A stretch of DNA of 64,000 nucleotides from Streptomyces shenzhenensis. Lineage in GTDB: Bacteria; Actinomycetota; Actinomycetes; Streptomycetales; Streptomycetaceae. The stretch spans positions 162,284-226,283 of the forward strand of contig NZ_JAJONF010000012.1 in assembly GCF_021462265.1 (NCBI RefSeq). The letters run 5' to 3'. A program made the translations under genes and the position numbers. Of the stretch, positions 6,326 through 14,698 are shown one piece after another; positions within the stretch are counted from its first letter, which is position 1, and each line of letters begins with the position of its first letter. Under the pieces are notes generated by a model. It did not search any database. It was not told the origin of the DNA and saw nothing but the letters and a program-made list of their open reading frames with translations.

Positions 6326-8680
6326 CTACTCCTCGCCCGCCTCCGGCACCCGGATGTCCAGCACGCACACGTCGTCCCGCCGTTCGCCGCTCAGCATCGC
6401 CGCGAGGAGGTCGTCCAGGGAGGCGGGGCCGGCGGCGAGGGCGGCCGCGGCCAGGCGGTCCAGCCCCGTGTCGATGTCCTCGCCCGGCCGCTCCACCAGG
6501 CCGTCGGTGTACAGCAGCAGCCGGTCTCCCGGCTCCAGCTGGAACTCGGCGGACTCGTAGACCGGGTCCACGCACGCGCCGAGCAGCATGCCGACCGGCC
6601 TGTCGAGGCGGTGCGCCTTGCCCCCGCGCACCAGCAGGGGCGGCAGGTGGCCCGCCTGCGCCCAGGCGAGCCGGCGCTCGGCGGGGTCGTAGCGGGCGAG
6701 GACCAGCGTCGCGGTGGACTGGGCGTCGCGCGAGTGAAGCAGCAGGAAGTTCAGCCGGGCCAGCGCCCCGGTCAGGGAGGAGCCGGTGGTCACCATGCCC
6801 TTGGCGGTGAACCGCAGCTGGGCCATCGTGGCGATCGCGTCGACGCCGTGGCCCGCCACGTCGCCGACCACGAACAGCGCGGTCTCGTCGGGCAGTTCGA
6901 TGGCACTGAACCAGTCACCACCGACATGCACCCCCGCCTGGGCGGGCAGATAGGCGACCTCGACGCGAAGCCCGCGCAGCAGCACCGGCTTGCTGGGCAG
7001 CGGCAGCAGCGCGTGCTGGAGCCGGGCGGCCACCGCGCGCTCCGCCTCCAGGACGCCGCGCTGCATGATGATCGCCCGCTCGCTGTCCACCAGGGCGAGT
7101 TCGGCGCTGCGCTGCGCGGTGAGGTCCTGCACGAAGCCGTGCACCTCGATGACCGTGCCGTCCCCGGTGGTCACCGCCTCCGCGACGGCCCGCAGATGCC
7201 GTACGGCGTTCCCGGTCCTGATCCTGAACGGCACGTCGAACGACCGGCCGGTACGGGCGAGTTCGGAGACGGCACGGGCCAGCGCGTGGGCGTCCTCCGG
7301 CAGTACCAGGTCCGGCAGCAGGTCCAGTGGCACCGCACCGCGGCCCGGGTCGCGGCCCAGGATGGTGTACACCTGGGGCGACCAGTTGACCTGACGGGTG
7401 ACCAGGTTCCAGTTGGCCCAGCCGAGGTTGCCCAGCCGCTGCAACTCCGCCAGCCGCTGCTCCTGCCGCTCCTCCGTGTCGTGCCGCAGCCAGGTCACCA
7501 GCAGTCCGTCGCCGAGCCGGGCGGCGCGCACCGAGTAGGTGGCCGTCACGGTCATCCCCGCGAGGACCTCCTCGTAGACGAACGGCTCCCCCTCGTACGG
7601 CTCCCCGCCGAGCGCCTTCAGGTACCCCTGCCACAGCGCCTCGCCGGCGACCGAGGGATAGCTTTCCAGGAGGTGCGAGCCCACCATCTCGTGGCCGGTG
7701 CGGCCGAGGATGTCGACGGCGTTCGGGGTGGCCGCGTCGATGCGGTAGTCCTCCACCTCGCCGGCGGGGGTGCGCAGCGGGGTCAGCAGGACCGTCGCTC
7801 CCGGCAGCGCGTCCAGCACCGTCTGGACCGAGCCGGACAGGTCCGAGGACACCGGCTCCGCGGTGGCGTCCAGGGTGCTGAGCCGGCCGGCGCTGAGCCG
7901 GGCGACGGACTGCAGCAGCTCGCGTTCCGCGAGGCTGAAGGCGGCCGCGGGCCGACGCACGACGCCGAGGACCAGGCCGGCCGGGGCCGGTATCCACGCC
8001 CGGGACAGCCAGTGCCCGGCGGGCTCGTCGATGAGCTGGAACCTCTCCCGGTCCTCGGCGAAGCGCTCCAGCCAGAGCGGCTCGCCGGCCTTGAGCGCCT
8101 CCAGCGGGGCGATCCCCTGCAGCGGCGGTACCTGGCGCCACTGGGCGGCGAGCGTCGCGCCCAGTCCCGCGTGCCCGACGAGTTCCAGGACGTCGCCGGG
8201 CAGCCGCCGGTAGAGCAGCACCGCGTCGGCGTCGACCTGGGGCGCCAGGTGCTCGAGGAGCGTCGCGGCCAGCTGCTGCGGGGAACCGACGGTCAGCAGG
8301 GCCTTGCCGAGACGGCCGAGGATCTTGGCGGTGCCGGCCGGGGCGGACGACTCCGGGGGCGCGGCCGGGGCGGGCGGTTCGGGGGCGGGGGTCCCGGTGG
8401 CGGACGCGGCGGGCATCAGGGCGCCGAGGGTGAGCCAGCACTCCTCGAGCAACGTGCGGCTGCCGGCCTCGGCCCGTTCCAGCAGTGCCTCGTGCGCGGC
8501 GTCGGGGGAGCAGCCCGTGGTGGCCATCAGGGCTCCTGTGGCACGCTCGACCGCCGCGGACGTGGCAGCCGCGTCCCGCAGCCGGTCCAGCTCGGCACGC
8601 TGCCTGGCCACGATCCTTGCCAGCGCTGCCGGCTCGGCGACGGCACCGGTGTCCAGGGAAGGCACGTACTCGCTCGTCAC
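6326..8680 (-). CDS. ANTAR-GAF-PAS-SpoIIE serine phosphatase
   Basis: A 784-residue multi-domain signalling protein. Residues about 15-85 form an ANTAR-like helical RNA-binding module (ARIVARQRAELDRLRDAA, ERATGALMATTGCSPDAAHE). A GAF domain (about 115-290), one or two PAS domains (about 300-530; NAVDILGRTGHEMVGS) and a PP2C/SpoIIE phosphatase domain (about 545-784) follow. The phosphatase metal-site motifs GGDWFSAIEL, VGDVAGHGVDA and LLLYTDGLVERPGED are intact. SpoIIE-type phosphatases usually dephosphorylate anti-anti-sigma factors; the partner is not in the window. The start is uncertain: GTG 8680 was chosen because residues before it are not domain-like, but GTG 8716 is also open. Confidence 0.88.
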   Translation of the reverse strand: MTSEYVPSLDTGAVAEPAALARIVARQRAELDRLRDAAATSAAVERATGALMATTGCSPDAAHEALLERAEAGSRTLLEECWLTLGALMPAASATGTPAPEPPAPAAPPESSAPAGTAKILGRLGKALLTVGSPQQLAATLLEHLAPQVDADAVLLYRRLPGDVLELVGHAGLGATLAAQWRQVPPLQGIAPLEALKAGEPLWLERFAEDRERFQLIDEPAGHWLSRAWIPAPAGLVLGVVRRPAAAFSLAERELLQSVARLSAGRLSTLDATAEPVSSDLSGSVQTVLDALPGATVLLTPLRTPAGEVEDYRIDAATPNAVDILGRTGHEMVGSHLLESYPSVAGEALWQGYLKALGGEPYEGEPFVYEEVLAGMTVTATYSVRAARLGDGLLVTWLRHDTEERQEQRLAELQRLGNLGWANWNLVTRQVNWSPQVYTILGRDPGRGAVPLDLLPDLVLPEDAHALARAVSELARTGRSFDVPFRIRTGNAVRHLRAVAEAVTTGDGTVIEVHGFVQDLTAQRSAELALVDSERAIIMQRGVLEAERAVAARLQHALLPLPSKPVLLRGLRVEVAYLPAQAGVHVGGDWFSAIELPDETALFVVGDVAGHGVDAIATMAQLRFTAKGMVTTGSSLTGALARLNFLLLHSRDAQSTATLVLARYDPAERRLAWAQAGHLPPLLVRGGKAHRLDRPVGMLLGACVDPVYESAEFQLEPGDRLLLYTDGLVERPGEDIDTGLDRLAAAALAAGPASLDDLLAAMLSGERRDDVCVLDIRVPEAGEE

Positions 8681-8764
8681 GAGTCGAGCATGGCACAGGA
8701 AGGCACCTGCGATCACACTGGTGCCCGATCCGTGAAGGATGTGGGCATCGGTGGACCGTCGTGG

Positions 8765-9142
8765 TCAGCGCCCGGTGCTGTGCCCCACGAGCGCCTCGGT
8801 GACCGCGCGCACGCTGCGGGCGATGTGCTGCAGCTGCATGACCTCCGCCGCGTACAGCTTGATGGTGTGCTCGATGACCGATTCCGGCAGACCCAGCAGG
8901 GGCAGTTCGGCGCGCGCGGTCTGCAGCGCCGTGCGCGCCACCCGGACCTCGTACTGGACCTGGATCTGCGCGTGCCGGGCGAGCAGCACGGGATGCCGGA
9001 TCAGCGCCGGGTAGCTGGCGTAGCGGGCCGGCACCAGGCCGCGCAGCCACTTCGCGGCGGAGCGCTCCCAGTCGTAACTGCCCGGTGCCTTGACCTGGCA
9101 GGGCCAGTCGGAGCTGATGCGCGCGGTCGTCGTCAGAGTCAT
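8765..9142 (-). CDS. Conserved helical protein of unknown function
   Basis: A 125-residue basic, mostly helical protein that I do not recognise. ATG 9142 is chosen because GGAAGAG sits 6 nt upstream. The in-frame ATG at 9148 would touch that ribosome site. Visible features are a KWLRGLVPARYASYPALIRHP segment and a helix-rich C-terminal half (AAEVMQLQHIARSVRAVTEAL). There is no signal peptide or membrane helix. It has a long upstream region with an AT-rich promoter and a 13-bp hairpin, so it is probably expressed from its own regulated transcript. It lies 85 nt upstream of the SpoIIE gene and may be cotranscribed with it. Confidence 0.7.
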   Translation of the reverse strand: MTLTTTARISSDWPCQVKAPGSYDWERSAAKWLRGLVPARYASYPALIRHPVLLARHAQIQVQYEVRVARTALQTARAELPLLGLPESVIEHTIKLYAAEVMQLQHIARSVRAVTEALVGHSTGR

Positions 9143-9193
9143 GATCATCTCTTCCGGGGGTGCGGCGTCGTGAGGGTGGCCGACGGATGTCTG

Positions 9194-9227
9194 GGCGGCT
9201 CCGGCCTAGGGGATGGCCGGAGCCGCC
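9194..9227 (-). promoter_or_regulatory. 13-bp hairpin in the leader of the 125-residue gene
   Basis: Perfect arms 9194-9206 and 9215-9227 (GGCGGCTCCGGCC and its complement) enclose an 8-nt loop. It sits 50 nt before the start codon and inside the predicted leader, about 240 nt from the AT-rich promoter. It could be an attenuator, or a terminator for transcripts entering from the RpiR gene. Confidence 0.5.
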
Positions 9228-9439
9228 GCGGGCGAATCGCACAGGCGATGCCCGTTGGAACACCCCGGGCGCCGACGCGGGTAGGAGACGGCGGCTGGGG
9301 GTGTTCGTGCGAGGCCCCGGGCGCCGGCCGCCGGCACTGCTGGTGGTGCTGCGTGCGCATGGGCGGTCCGTCGGCTTTCTCGGGGCGGGTGCGAGCGGTG
9401 CGTCCTCGGGTGGGGAACATGCCCGGAGCGGGCCGGGGT

Positions 9440-9510
9440 GATCCGTGAGCAGTATTTATATATGCCGTCCGGTTTGCAAGACGTATGAAAACATTCATGC
9501 GCGAAATGAG
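9440..9510 (-). promoter_or_regulatory. AT-rich promoter region with ATGAA-N4-TTCAT dyad
   Basis: The 438-nt stretch 9143-9580 has no convincing gene. Its most distinctive part is this AT-rich island. On the minus strand TTGCAA followed after about 16-17 nt by AAATACT resembles a -35/-10 pair reading toward the gene at 9142. A small dyad ATGAA-AACA-TTCAT (9485-9498) lies just upstream of the -35 and could be an operator. The remainder of the stretch shows only the hairpin at 9194-9227. Confidence 0.45.
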
Positions 9511-9580
9511 GTGAATACTCCCCCTACGCGACCTTGCACGGGGAGGCGGAGAGAGGGAGCGGGGCGGCCGGACGGCGGGG

Positions 9581-10504
9581 TCAGTCCTTGAGGAAGAACT
9601 GGTGCTCCTCGGCGACCTGCTCGTACTCCTCCAGGCGCGCCTGGGTGCGCTCCGGGTCGGCGTCGGTCATGGCCTGGAGCAGTGCGGCGGCCATCAGGCC
9701 GGGCCCCGCGTAGGTGTCGAAGACCAGGCGGGACCCGATGCCGGTGCCGAAGGTGACGTCGGCCTCGTCGGCCAGCGCGCCGAGGGCCAGGTCGGTCACC
9801 AGAGCGACCCGGAGGCCCGCGGTGCGCGCCACCCGGATCGAGGTCAGCGTCTCCTGCGCGTGCCGGGGCATGCCGAACGCCAGTACCCAGGTGCCGCCCG
9901 CCTCGCGCGACTGCAGCAGCGCGTCGTAGGCGACGCTGCCCCCCCGGGTCACCAGCCGCACGTCGGGGTGGATACGGCGGGCGGCGTAGGCGAAGTACTC
10001 CGCCAGCGAGACGGAGATGCGCAGGCCGAGCACGGTCAGCGGGGACGACCGGGACAGCTCGCGGCCGATCCAGATCACCCGGTCCGGGTCGGCGAAGTCC
10101 CGGCGCAGGTTCTCCAGGTTCTCGATCTCGGCGTCGACGGCGGCCTGGAGCTCGTTGCTGCGGTGCTCGGTGGCCGCCCCGGTGCCGCCGGCCAGGGTGC
10201 GCAGTGCGATCGACTGGAGCCGCTCGCGCAGCGCGGGATACCCGCTGAAGCCGACCGCGCCCGCGAACCGGGTCACCGACGGCTGGCTGACCCCGACCCG
10301 CTCGGCGAGGTCGGTGATCGACAGGAAGGCCGCCTCGGTGATGTGGTCGATCAGGTACTGGGCGATGCGGCGCTGGCCGGGGGAGAGCCGGGGACCGTCG
10401 AAGAGCTCGCGGAGCTGGGAGGTGGGCGCGGCCTCGGCCTCCGGCACCGTTTTGCCCGAGGTGATCGCGGATGCCTGTGCGCGGGCCTGCTGCGGCGATG
10501 GCAC
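9581..10504 (-). CDS. MurR/RpiR-family transcriptional regulator
   Basis: A 307-residue protein. GTG 10504 is selected because AAAGGAGG lies 7 nt upstream. The frame continues to 10528, but that GTG has no such site. The N-terminal HTH_6 domain is clear: SPGQRRIAQYLIDHITEAAFLSITDLAERVGVSQPSVTRFAGAVGF in outline. The C-terminal half is a SIS domain (DPDRVIWIGRELS, AYDALLQSREAGGTWVLAFG, AGLRVALVTD). RpiR regulators sense phosphosugars. None of the adjacent genes is an obvious target, though the PMT-like gene is next to it. The C-terminal EEYEQVAEEHQFFLKD tail is typical of the streptomycete proteins. Confidence 0.9.
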   Translation of the reverse strand: MPSPQQARAQASAITSGKTVPEAEAAPTSQLRELFDGPRLSPGQRRIAQYLIDHITEAAFLSITDLAERVGVSQPSVTRFAGAVGFSGYPALRERLQSIALRTLAGGTGAATEHRSNELQAAVDAEIENLENLRRDFADPDRVIWIGRELSRSSPLTVLGLRISVSLAEYFAYAARRIHPDVRLVTRGGSVAYDALLQSREAGGTWVLAFGMPRHAQETLTSIRVARTAGLRVALVTDLALGALADEADVTFGTGIGSRLVFDTYAGPGLMAAALLQAMTDADPERTQARLEEYEQVAEEHQFFLKD

Positions 10505-10682
10505 CGAAGCGCCTCCTTTGTCTCCCACGAGGACTCAACATAGCTCACGGACCGTGGTGACCAGGGGGTGTGCGGTACGCCGGACCGTCCCGGCGGCCGA
10601 ACGCTCAGGTTGCCGAGCAGGCACCGGGATTGCGCTGCTCACCGGCGACGGACGCGGTGGCCGTCGCCGGTGAACCGTCCGG

Positions 10683-12380
10683 TCACCGCCGGTAGATGGT
10701 GATCGAATGCCCCACATCATCGATCGGACGGCTGGTGTCGATCAATTCGGCCAGCGTGCCCCGTGCCTTGGCGACCCACGAGTCCGAGACGACCAGCAGC
10801 CCGTGCACCCGCCCGGCCGGCACCTTGCGGGGATCGGCGGCGTGGATGCCGTAGTACGCCGGGACGCCACTGCCCTTGTAGACCAGCCAGATCCGCTCGC
10901 CCGGGTAGCGCTCCCTGAGCCGGTCGGCGAGCCGGCCCAGGTCCTGCCCCCAGTCCACGTTGGAGTCGTGCAGCCACCGATGGGTGTCCGCCGGACCTCC
11001 GAACGCCTCGTTGGCGTAGGGCAGATAGAACGGGAAGGTGAGCAGCGAGCTCACCGCGACGAACAGCGCCAGCGCCGCGCCCGCCGGCCGTGCCCACCGC
11101 AGGCGCGAGGCCAGGACCGAAGCGCCGCCCACCGCCAGGAACATCGGCATGAAGATCGCGTACCGGGTCCCGAAGTCCCGGGACCCGGTCATCGCCGCGG
11201 CCAGCAGCACGGCCGGCGGCAGCAGCAGGTACGGCGCGGCCGGCCGCAGCCGCCGTACCGCGACCAGCGCGACGGCACCGGCCGCCCACAGCGCCAGCAT
11301 GCCGAGCGGGGTCTTCACCAGCAGGGCGGCCGGCAGGTAGTACCAGCGGGAGCCGGTGTAGAGGTGCCCGAACAGGTAGCCCTGCCAGGGGAGGTCCTCC
11401 AGGGCGAACTGCATCCGCATGCCGTCCCGGTAGGACCGCGGAAAGGGCATCAGGTCGACCAGGAGGCCCCGCAGTCCGTGCACCGCCGGGGCGGGCTCGG
11501 CGGACAGCAGGCGCAGCCGGGGATCGACCGCCAGGTAGGAGAGCCACACGACGGCCACCGCGGTCACCGCCACCACGGCCGCGGCCGCCAGGGTGCGCGC
11601 CGCACGGCCGGGGCGCGCCCCCCACACCGACACCACCGCCAGCGCCACGAGCACCGGGACCGCGGGCAGCGCGCTCATCTTCGCCGCCAGCGAGGCCCCC
11701 AACGCGGCGCCGGCCAGCGGCAGATACAGCCGGGGCCGGCGCCGGGCCCGCCACACCAGCCAGGCCGACGTCAGCACGAACCCGGCCGACGGCACGTCCA
11801 GGGTGGCCAGCGAGCCGTGCGCGATGACGTCCGGGGAGAAGCAGTACAGGGCGAGCGCCAGCAGCCCGGCGGCCGTACCGAGGACCTCACGGGCGAAGGC
11901 GAGGACCACCAGACCGAACAGCAGCGTCAGCGCGATCACCGGCAGCCGTGCCCACAGCATCACCCGCCAGGGGTCGTTGCCCGACGAGTACAGCAGATGC
12001 CGGCCCACCTGCCCCTGGTCGCCCCGGTACGACGGGTCGTAGTGCGGGCCGGCGACGGCGATGCCGGCCATGATGACGAGCTTGCCGAGCGGCGGGTGCT
12101 CGGCGTTGTAACGCACCCGGTGCTCGTGGAGGTAGTCGGTGGCCGCCGCCACGTAGACGGGTTCGTCGACGGTGGGCGTCTGCTGGACGGCGGTGGTCAC
12201 CATCGCCACCGCCATCTGGGCGAGCAGCAGCGCCGCGAGGACCGGCACCAGCCACCGGCGGCGGGCGCGCAGGGCGGCGGCCACCCGGGCCGCGAGGGCG
12301 GGCCCGGGGCGCGGCCCGGGACCGGCGGGGACGCCGGGGAGGTCGGGTTCGAGCACCGACTGCTGTTCGCTTGCCATCAT
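10683..12380 (-). CDS. GT39/PMT-like integral membrane glycosyltransferase
   Basis: A 565-residue (or 583 from ATG 12434) polytopic membrane protein with about 10-12 predicted helices. Near the N-terminus after the first helix it has the acidic motif TPTVDEPVYVAAATDYL, the DE-type catalytic signature of GT39/ArnT-like polyprenyl-phosphate sugar transferases. The soluble C-terminal end contains LHDSNVDWGQDLGRLADRL, typical of actinobacterial ArnT-like proteins. It would transfer a sugar from a lipid carrier to an acceptor on the outer face of the membrane. Acceptor and sugar are unknown. The start is ambiguous: MMASEQQS at 12380 follows a GGGGCGG stretch. Confidence 0.85.
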   Translation of the reverse strand: MMASEQQSVLEPDLPGVPAGPGPRPGPALAARVAAALRARRRWLVPVLAALLLAQMAVAMVTTAVQQTPTVDEPVYVAAATDYLHEHRVRYNAEHPPLGKLVIMAGIAVAGPHYDPSYRGDQGQVGRHLLYSSGNDPWRVMLWARLPVIALTLLFGLVVLAFAREVLGTAAGLLALALYCFSPDVIAHGSLATLDVPSAGFVLTSAWLVWRARRRPRLYLPLAGAALGASLAAKMSALPAVPVLVALAVVSVWGARPGRAARTLAAAAVVAVTAVAVVWLSYLAVDPRLRLLSAEPAPAVHGLRGLLVDLMPFPRSYRDGMRMQFALEDLPWQGYLFGHLYTGSRWYYLPAALLVKTPLGMLALWAAGAVALVAVRRLRPAAPYLLLPPAVLLAAAMTGSRDFGTRYAIFMPMFLAVGGASVLASRLRWARPAGAALALFVAVSSLLTFPFYLPYANEAFGGPADTHRWLHDSNVDWGQDLGRLADRLRERYPGERIWLVYKGSGVPAYYGIHAADPRKVPAGRVHGLLVVSDSWVAKARGTLAELIDTSRPIDDVGHSITIYRR

Positions 12381-12470
12381 CCGCCCCACGGGAACACCGG
12401 GCCCGCGGTGACGGGAACGATCACGAGCCGCCATGGCCCTACTGTCGCATCGCTCCCGTCACCGGGCGCG

Positions 12471-14402
12471 TCACCGCTTCACGAGTCGTACCGACAGACC
12501 GTCTGCCGTGTAGACGGGTACGGCCCGCAGCGTGGCGGAGTTCAGCTCCACCGCGGCGAACTGGCCGCGCAGCCGCGGTGCGCCGACGACCGGGAGCGTG
12601 CTGCCCGCGGCCGGCGGGCGCTCGGTGTCCAGGTTCAGGGACAGGGTGCTGCCCCTGCCGAGGACGGCCAGGTGCTTCACCGTCAGCGGCGCCCTGCGGC
12701 CCTTGGCCAGGGTGACCTCCAGGGTGCCCGCGTCCTGCGTGTACGTACCGCGCACGAACAGCTCGTCCGTGACCCGCAGGGTGCCGTCCGAGATCCGGAC
12801 GTCACCGCGGCCCAGCGCGTCCGCGGAGGCGGCGACCAGGGTGCCGGCGGCCAGCACGGTGCCGCCCCGGTAGCGGTTGTGGCCGGTCAGGGTCAGCGTG
12901 CCGGTGCCCTGCTTGGTCAGACCGCCGGGGCCGTCGATGTCGTTGCGCCAGCTGTCGGCCGCCGAGAAGCCGCCGGCCGCCGCGTCCAGGGTGACCGTGA
13001 CGTCCGCGTCGAAGGCGCCGTAGCCGTCCGCCGCGGCGAACAGGTTGAGGCGGCCCCACTGCTCCGGGCCGTCGAGGAGCACGTACCCGGAGGGCAGGCC
13101 GGTGGTGCGCAGCACCTCGCGGCGCTGGTCGGCGGTGAGGTAGGGCTGACGCGTCTCCAGCAGCACCTCGGCGCCCTTGGGCACGGTGAGCGGGAGGTCG
13201 CGGCCCTCCCGGTCGAGGATGTACGTCAGCCGGGGCGTGGCCGCGCGCTCGTTGGCCTCGCGGTCGGCGTACGGGTCGGTGCCGGAGTCGGCCGAGTGGG
13301 CGTAGGCGTACAGGGTGTCGGCGGTGCTGCCGGTCTGCGCCTCGAAGTAGGCGAGGGCCTGGGCGCGGGCGGCCGCCTTGAGGTCGGCGTTGGCCGGGTC
13401 GGCGAGGGTGGCGGCGGCCAGGGCGGTGGCCATGATGCGGCCGCCGATCACGTCGACCGTGTTGTGCATTCCCGCGATGATCCGGGTGTCGCTCAGCTCC
13501 AGGGCACGGGCGACCAGCTCCTGGAAGCGCTCCGGAACGGCGTACGCGTAGGCCAGGCCCGCCAGGTGGAAGGCGTTGGTGTGGCCGGACGGGAAGCCGC
13601 CGTCGTCGGCGGCGGAGGTGCTGCGCTGGCGCAGCAGCTGCGGGGCCACGACCACGTCGGACTCGTAGACCGGGAAGCCGTACGCGTCGGTGCCGCCGGT
13701 GTCGACGACCTCGCTGTCCTCGTTCATCCGCCACGGACGCGGGTACTGGTAGGCGTACTTGGAGGGGTTGCCGGACGCGTAGTTGCCGCGCACGGTGTCG
13801 ACCAGGGCGGCCACCTTGCCCAGCGCCGAGTCGTGCGAGCCCGCGCCGAGCGCCGAGCCCGCGGGGGCGCCGGCCGGGACCGCGTCGCTGATGGTGGTGG
13901 CGGGGGTGCCGTCGGGGGCGCTGGTGATCGAGGTGACCGCGAGGGAGCCGGCCTTGTACAGGTCGGCGAGCGGGCCGAGGCCGGCGATCATGGCGTAGCT
14001 CTGGTGCTGGCGGTCGTAGAGGAACGCCTTCTTCGCGTCGGCGGCGCTGCGCTTCTTGGTGATCTTGGCGCAGTAGCGCATGTTGGCACGCAGGATGTCG
14101 GCGCGCAGCACCGTGCCGGTGTTCCAGGCGGAACCGGTCTTCCACACCCGCGCGAAGCCGCCGAGGATGCGGACCACCGCGTTGGTGTCCGCGGTGAGGT
14201 TGGTGCTGATGTTGGTCTTGTAGTCGTCGACGAACGCGAGGGCCGTCGCGGCCTTGGCGTCGGCGGCCGCGAGCCAGCCGACGAGGGTCGGGGCCGCCAG
14301 CACCCCCGCCGACGCGCCGAGCGAGGTCTTCAGGAATCCCCGTCGGCCGACGGCGAGTCCACGGGCCGGAGAAAGGGAGTGGGGCCCGGCAGGTGACGGC
14401 AT
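12471..14402 (-). CDS. Tat-exported PAP2 phosphatase with autotransporter-type beta repeats
   Basis: A 643-residue exported protein. The Tat signal is GRRGFLKTSLGASAGVLAAP (about 19-38). The vanadium haloperoxidase/PAP2 acid phosphatase core has its three motifs: KYAYQYPRP, PSGHTN, and RIIAGMHNTVDVIGGR. A C-terminal region contains a PATR (passenger-associated) repeat, GLTKQGTGTLTLTGHNRYRG then TVLAAGTLV, and further beta-rich segments to the end. PATR repeats are typical of Gram-negative autotransporters. Here they probably form a beta-solenoid on a secreted enzyme. GAGAGG lies 7 nt before the ATG. A 20-bp-period direct repeat is in the leader (14421-14458). The substrate is unknown. Confidence 0.88.
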   Translation of the reverse strand: MPSPAGPHSLSPARGLAVGRRGFLKTSLGASAGVLAAPTLVGWLAAADAKAATALAFVDDYKTNISTNLTADTNAVVRILGGFARVWKTGSAWNTGTVLRADILRANMRYCAKITKKRSAADAKKAFLYDRQHQSYAMIAGLGPLADLYKAGSLAVTSITSAPDGTPATTISDAVPAGAPAGSALGAGSHDSALGKVAALVDTVRGNYASGNPSKYAYQYPRPWRMNEDSEVVDTGGTDAYGFPVYESDVVVAPQLLRQRSTSAADDGGFPSGHTNAFHLAGLAYAYAVPERFQELVARALELSDTRIIAGMHNTVDVIGGRIMATALAAATLADPANADLKAAARAQALAYFEAQTGSTADTLYAYAHSADSGTDPYADREANERAATPRLTYILDREGRDLPLTVPKGAEVLLETRQPYLTADQRREVLRTTGLPSGYVLLDGPEQWGRLNLFAAADGYGAFDADVTVTLDAAAGGFSAADSWRNDIDGPGGLTKQGTGTLTLTGHNRYRGGTVLAAGTLVAASADALGRGDVRISDGTLRVTDELFVRGTYTQDAGTLEVTLAKGRRAPLTVKHLAVLGRGSTLSLNLDTERPPAAGSTLPVVGAPRLRGQFAAVELNSATLRAVPVYTADGLSVRLVKR

Positions 14403-14420
14403 GGGTGTGCCTCTCTTTTG

Positions 14421-14458
14421 TTCTACGGGGACTTCACGGGTTCTACGGGGACTTCACG
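14421..14458. repeat. Tandem 18-bp direct repeat in the leader of the PAP2 gene
   Basis: TTCTACGGGGACTTCACG occurs twice at 14421-14438 and 14441-14458 with GG between, giving a 20-bp period (about two helix turns). It lies 19-56 nt upstream of the PAP2 start. Direct repeats at helical spacing next to a phosphatase gene recall PhoP boxes, but the consensus GTTCACC is not matched well. It may simply be a recent slippage duplication. Confidence 0.75.
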
Positions 14459-14621
14459 CGGACCGTCGGTGTTCCCGATGCGCGTGAGCGTGTGGGTTCG
14501 CGTGGGAAAAGTGCTGAACGAGCGCAGTTCTAGGGCGACTTCGTGACCCGGTGGTCATGGTCCGAAGGACGTCGCATGACCCGGAGTTGAACGACGGCCC
14601 GGTGGTTCACCCGGACGACCG

Positions 14622-14644
14622 GCCGCGACCTGCGCGGTCGCGGC
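14622..14644 (-). terminator. Hairpin terminator after the BadF-type kinase gene
   Basis: Arms 14622-14630 (GCCGCGACC) and 14636-14644 (GGTCGCGGC) form a perfect 9-bp stem with a 5-nt loop. It lies 54 nt beyond the kinase stop. The remaining noncoding sequence between 14403 and 14698 shows only this hairpin and the direct repeat at 14421-14458. Confidence 0.6.
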
Positions 14645-14698
14645 GTCGAACGGCTTGTGGTCCGGGCCCGCGGGAGCGGACGTGCCGCGCACGGGTTC

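Noticed and set aside
6092..9448. Open frame of 1118 codons antisense to the SpoIIE gene
   Set aside because: It is a product of GC-biased third positions. The protein has no recognisable domain, while the opposite strand has intact phosphatase motifs.
10707..14396. Open frame of 1229 codons antisense to the GT39 and PAP2 genes
   Set aside because: It spans two real genes and their gap, is Arg/Gly/Gln-rich and lacks domain signatures.
14421..14458. PhoP box upstream of the PAP2 phosphatase
   Set aside because: The direct repeats have 20-bp period and core TTCTACGGGG, not the 11-nt GTTCACC units of PHO boxes, so only the repeat itself is reported.
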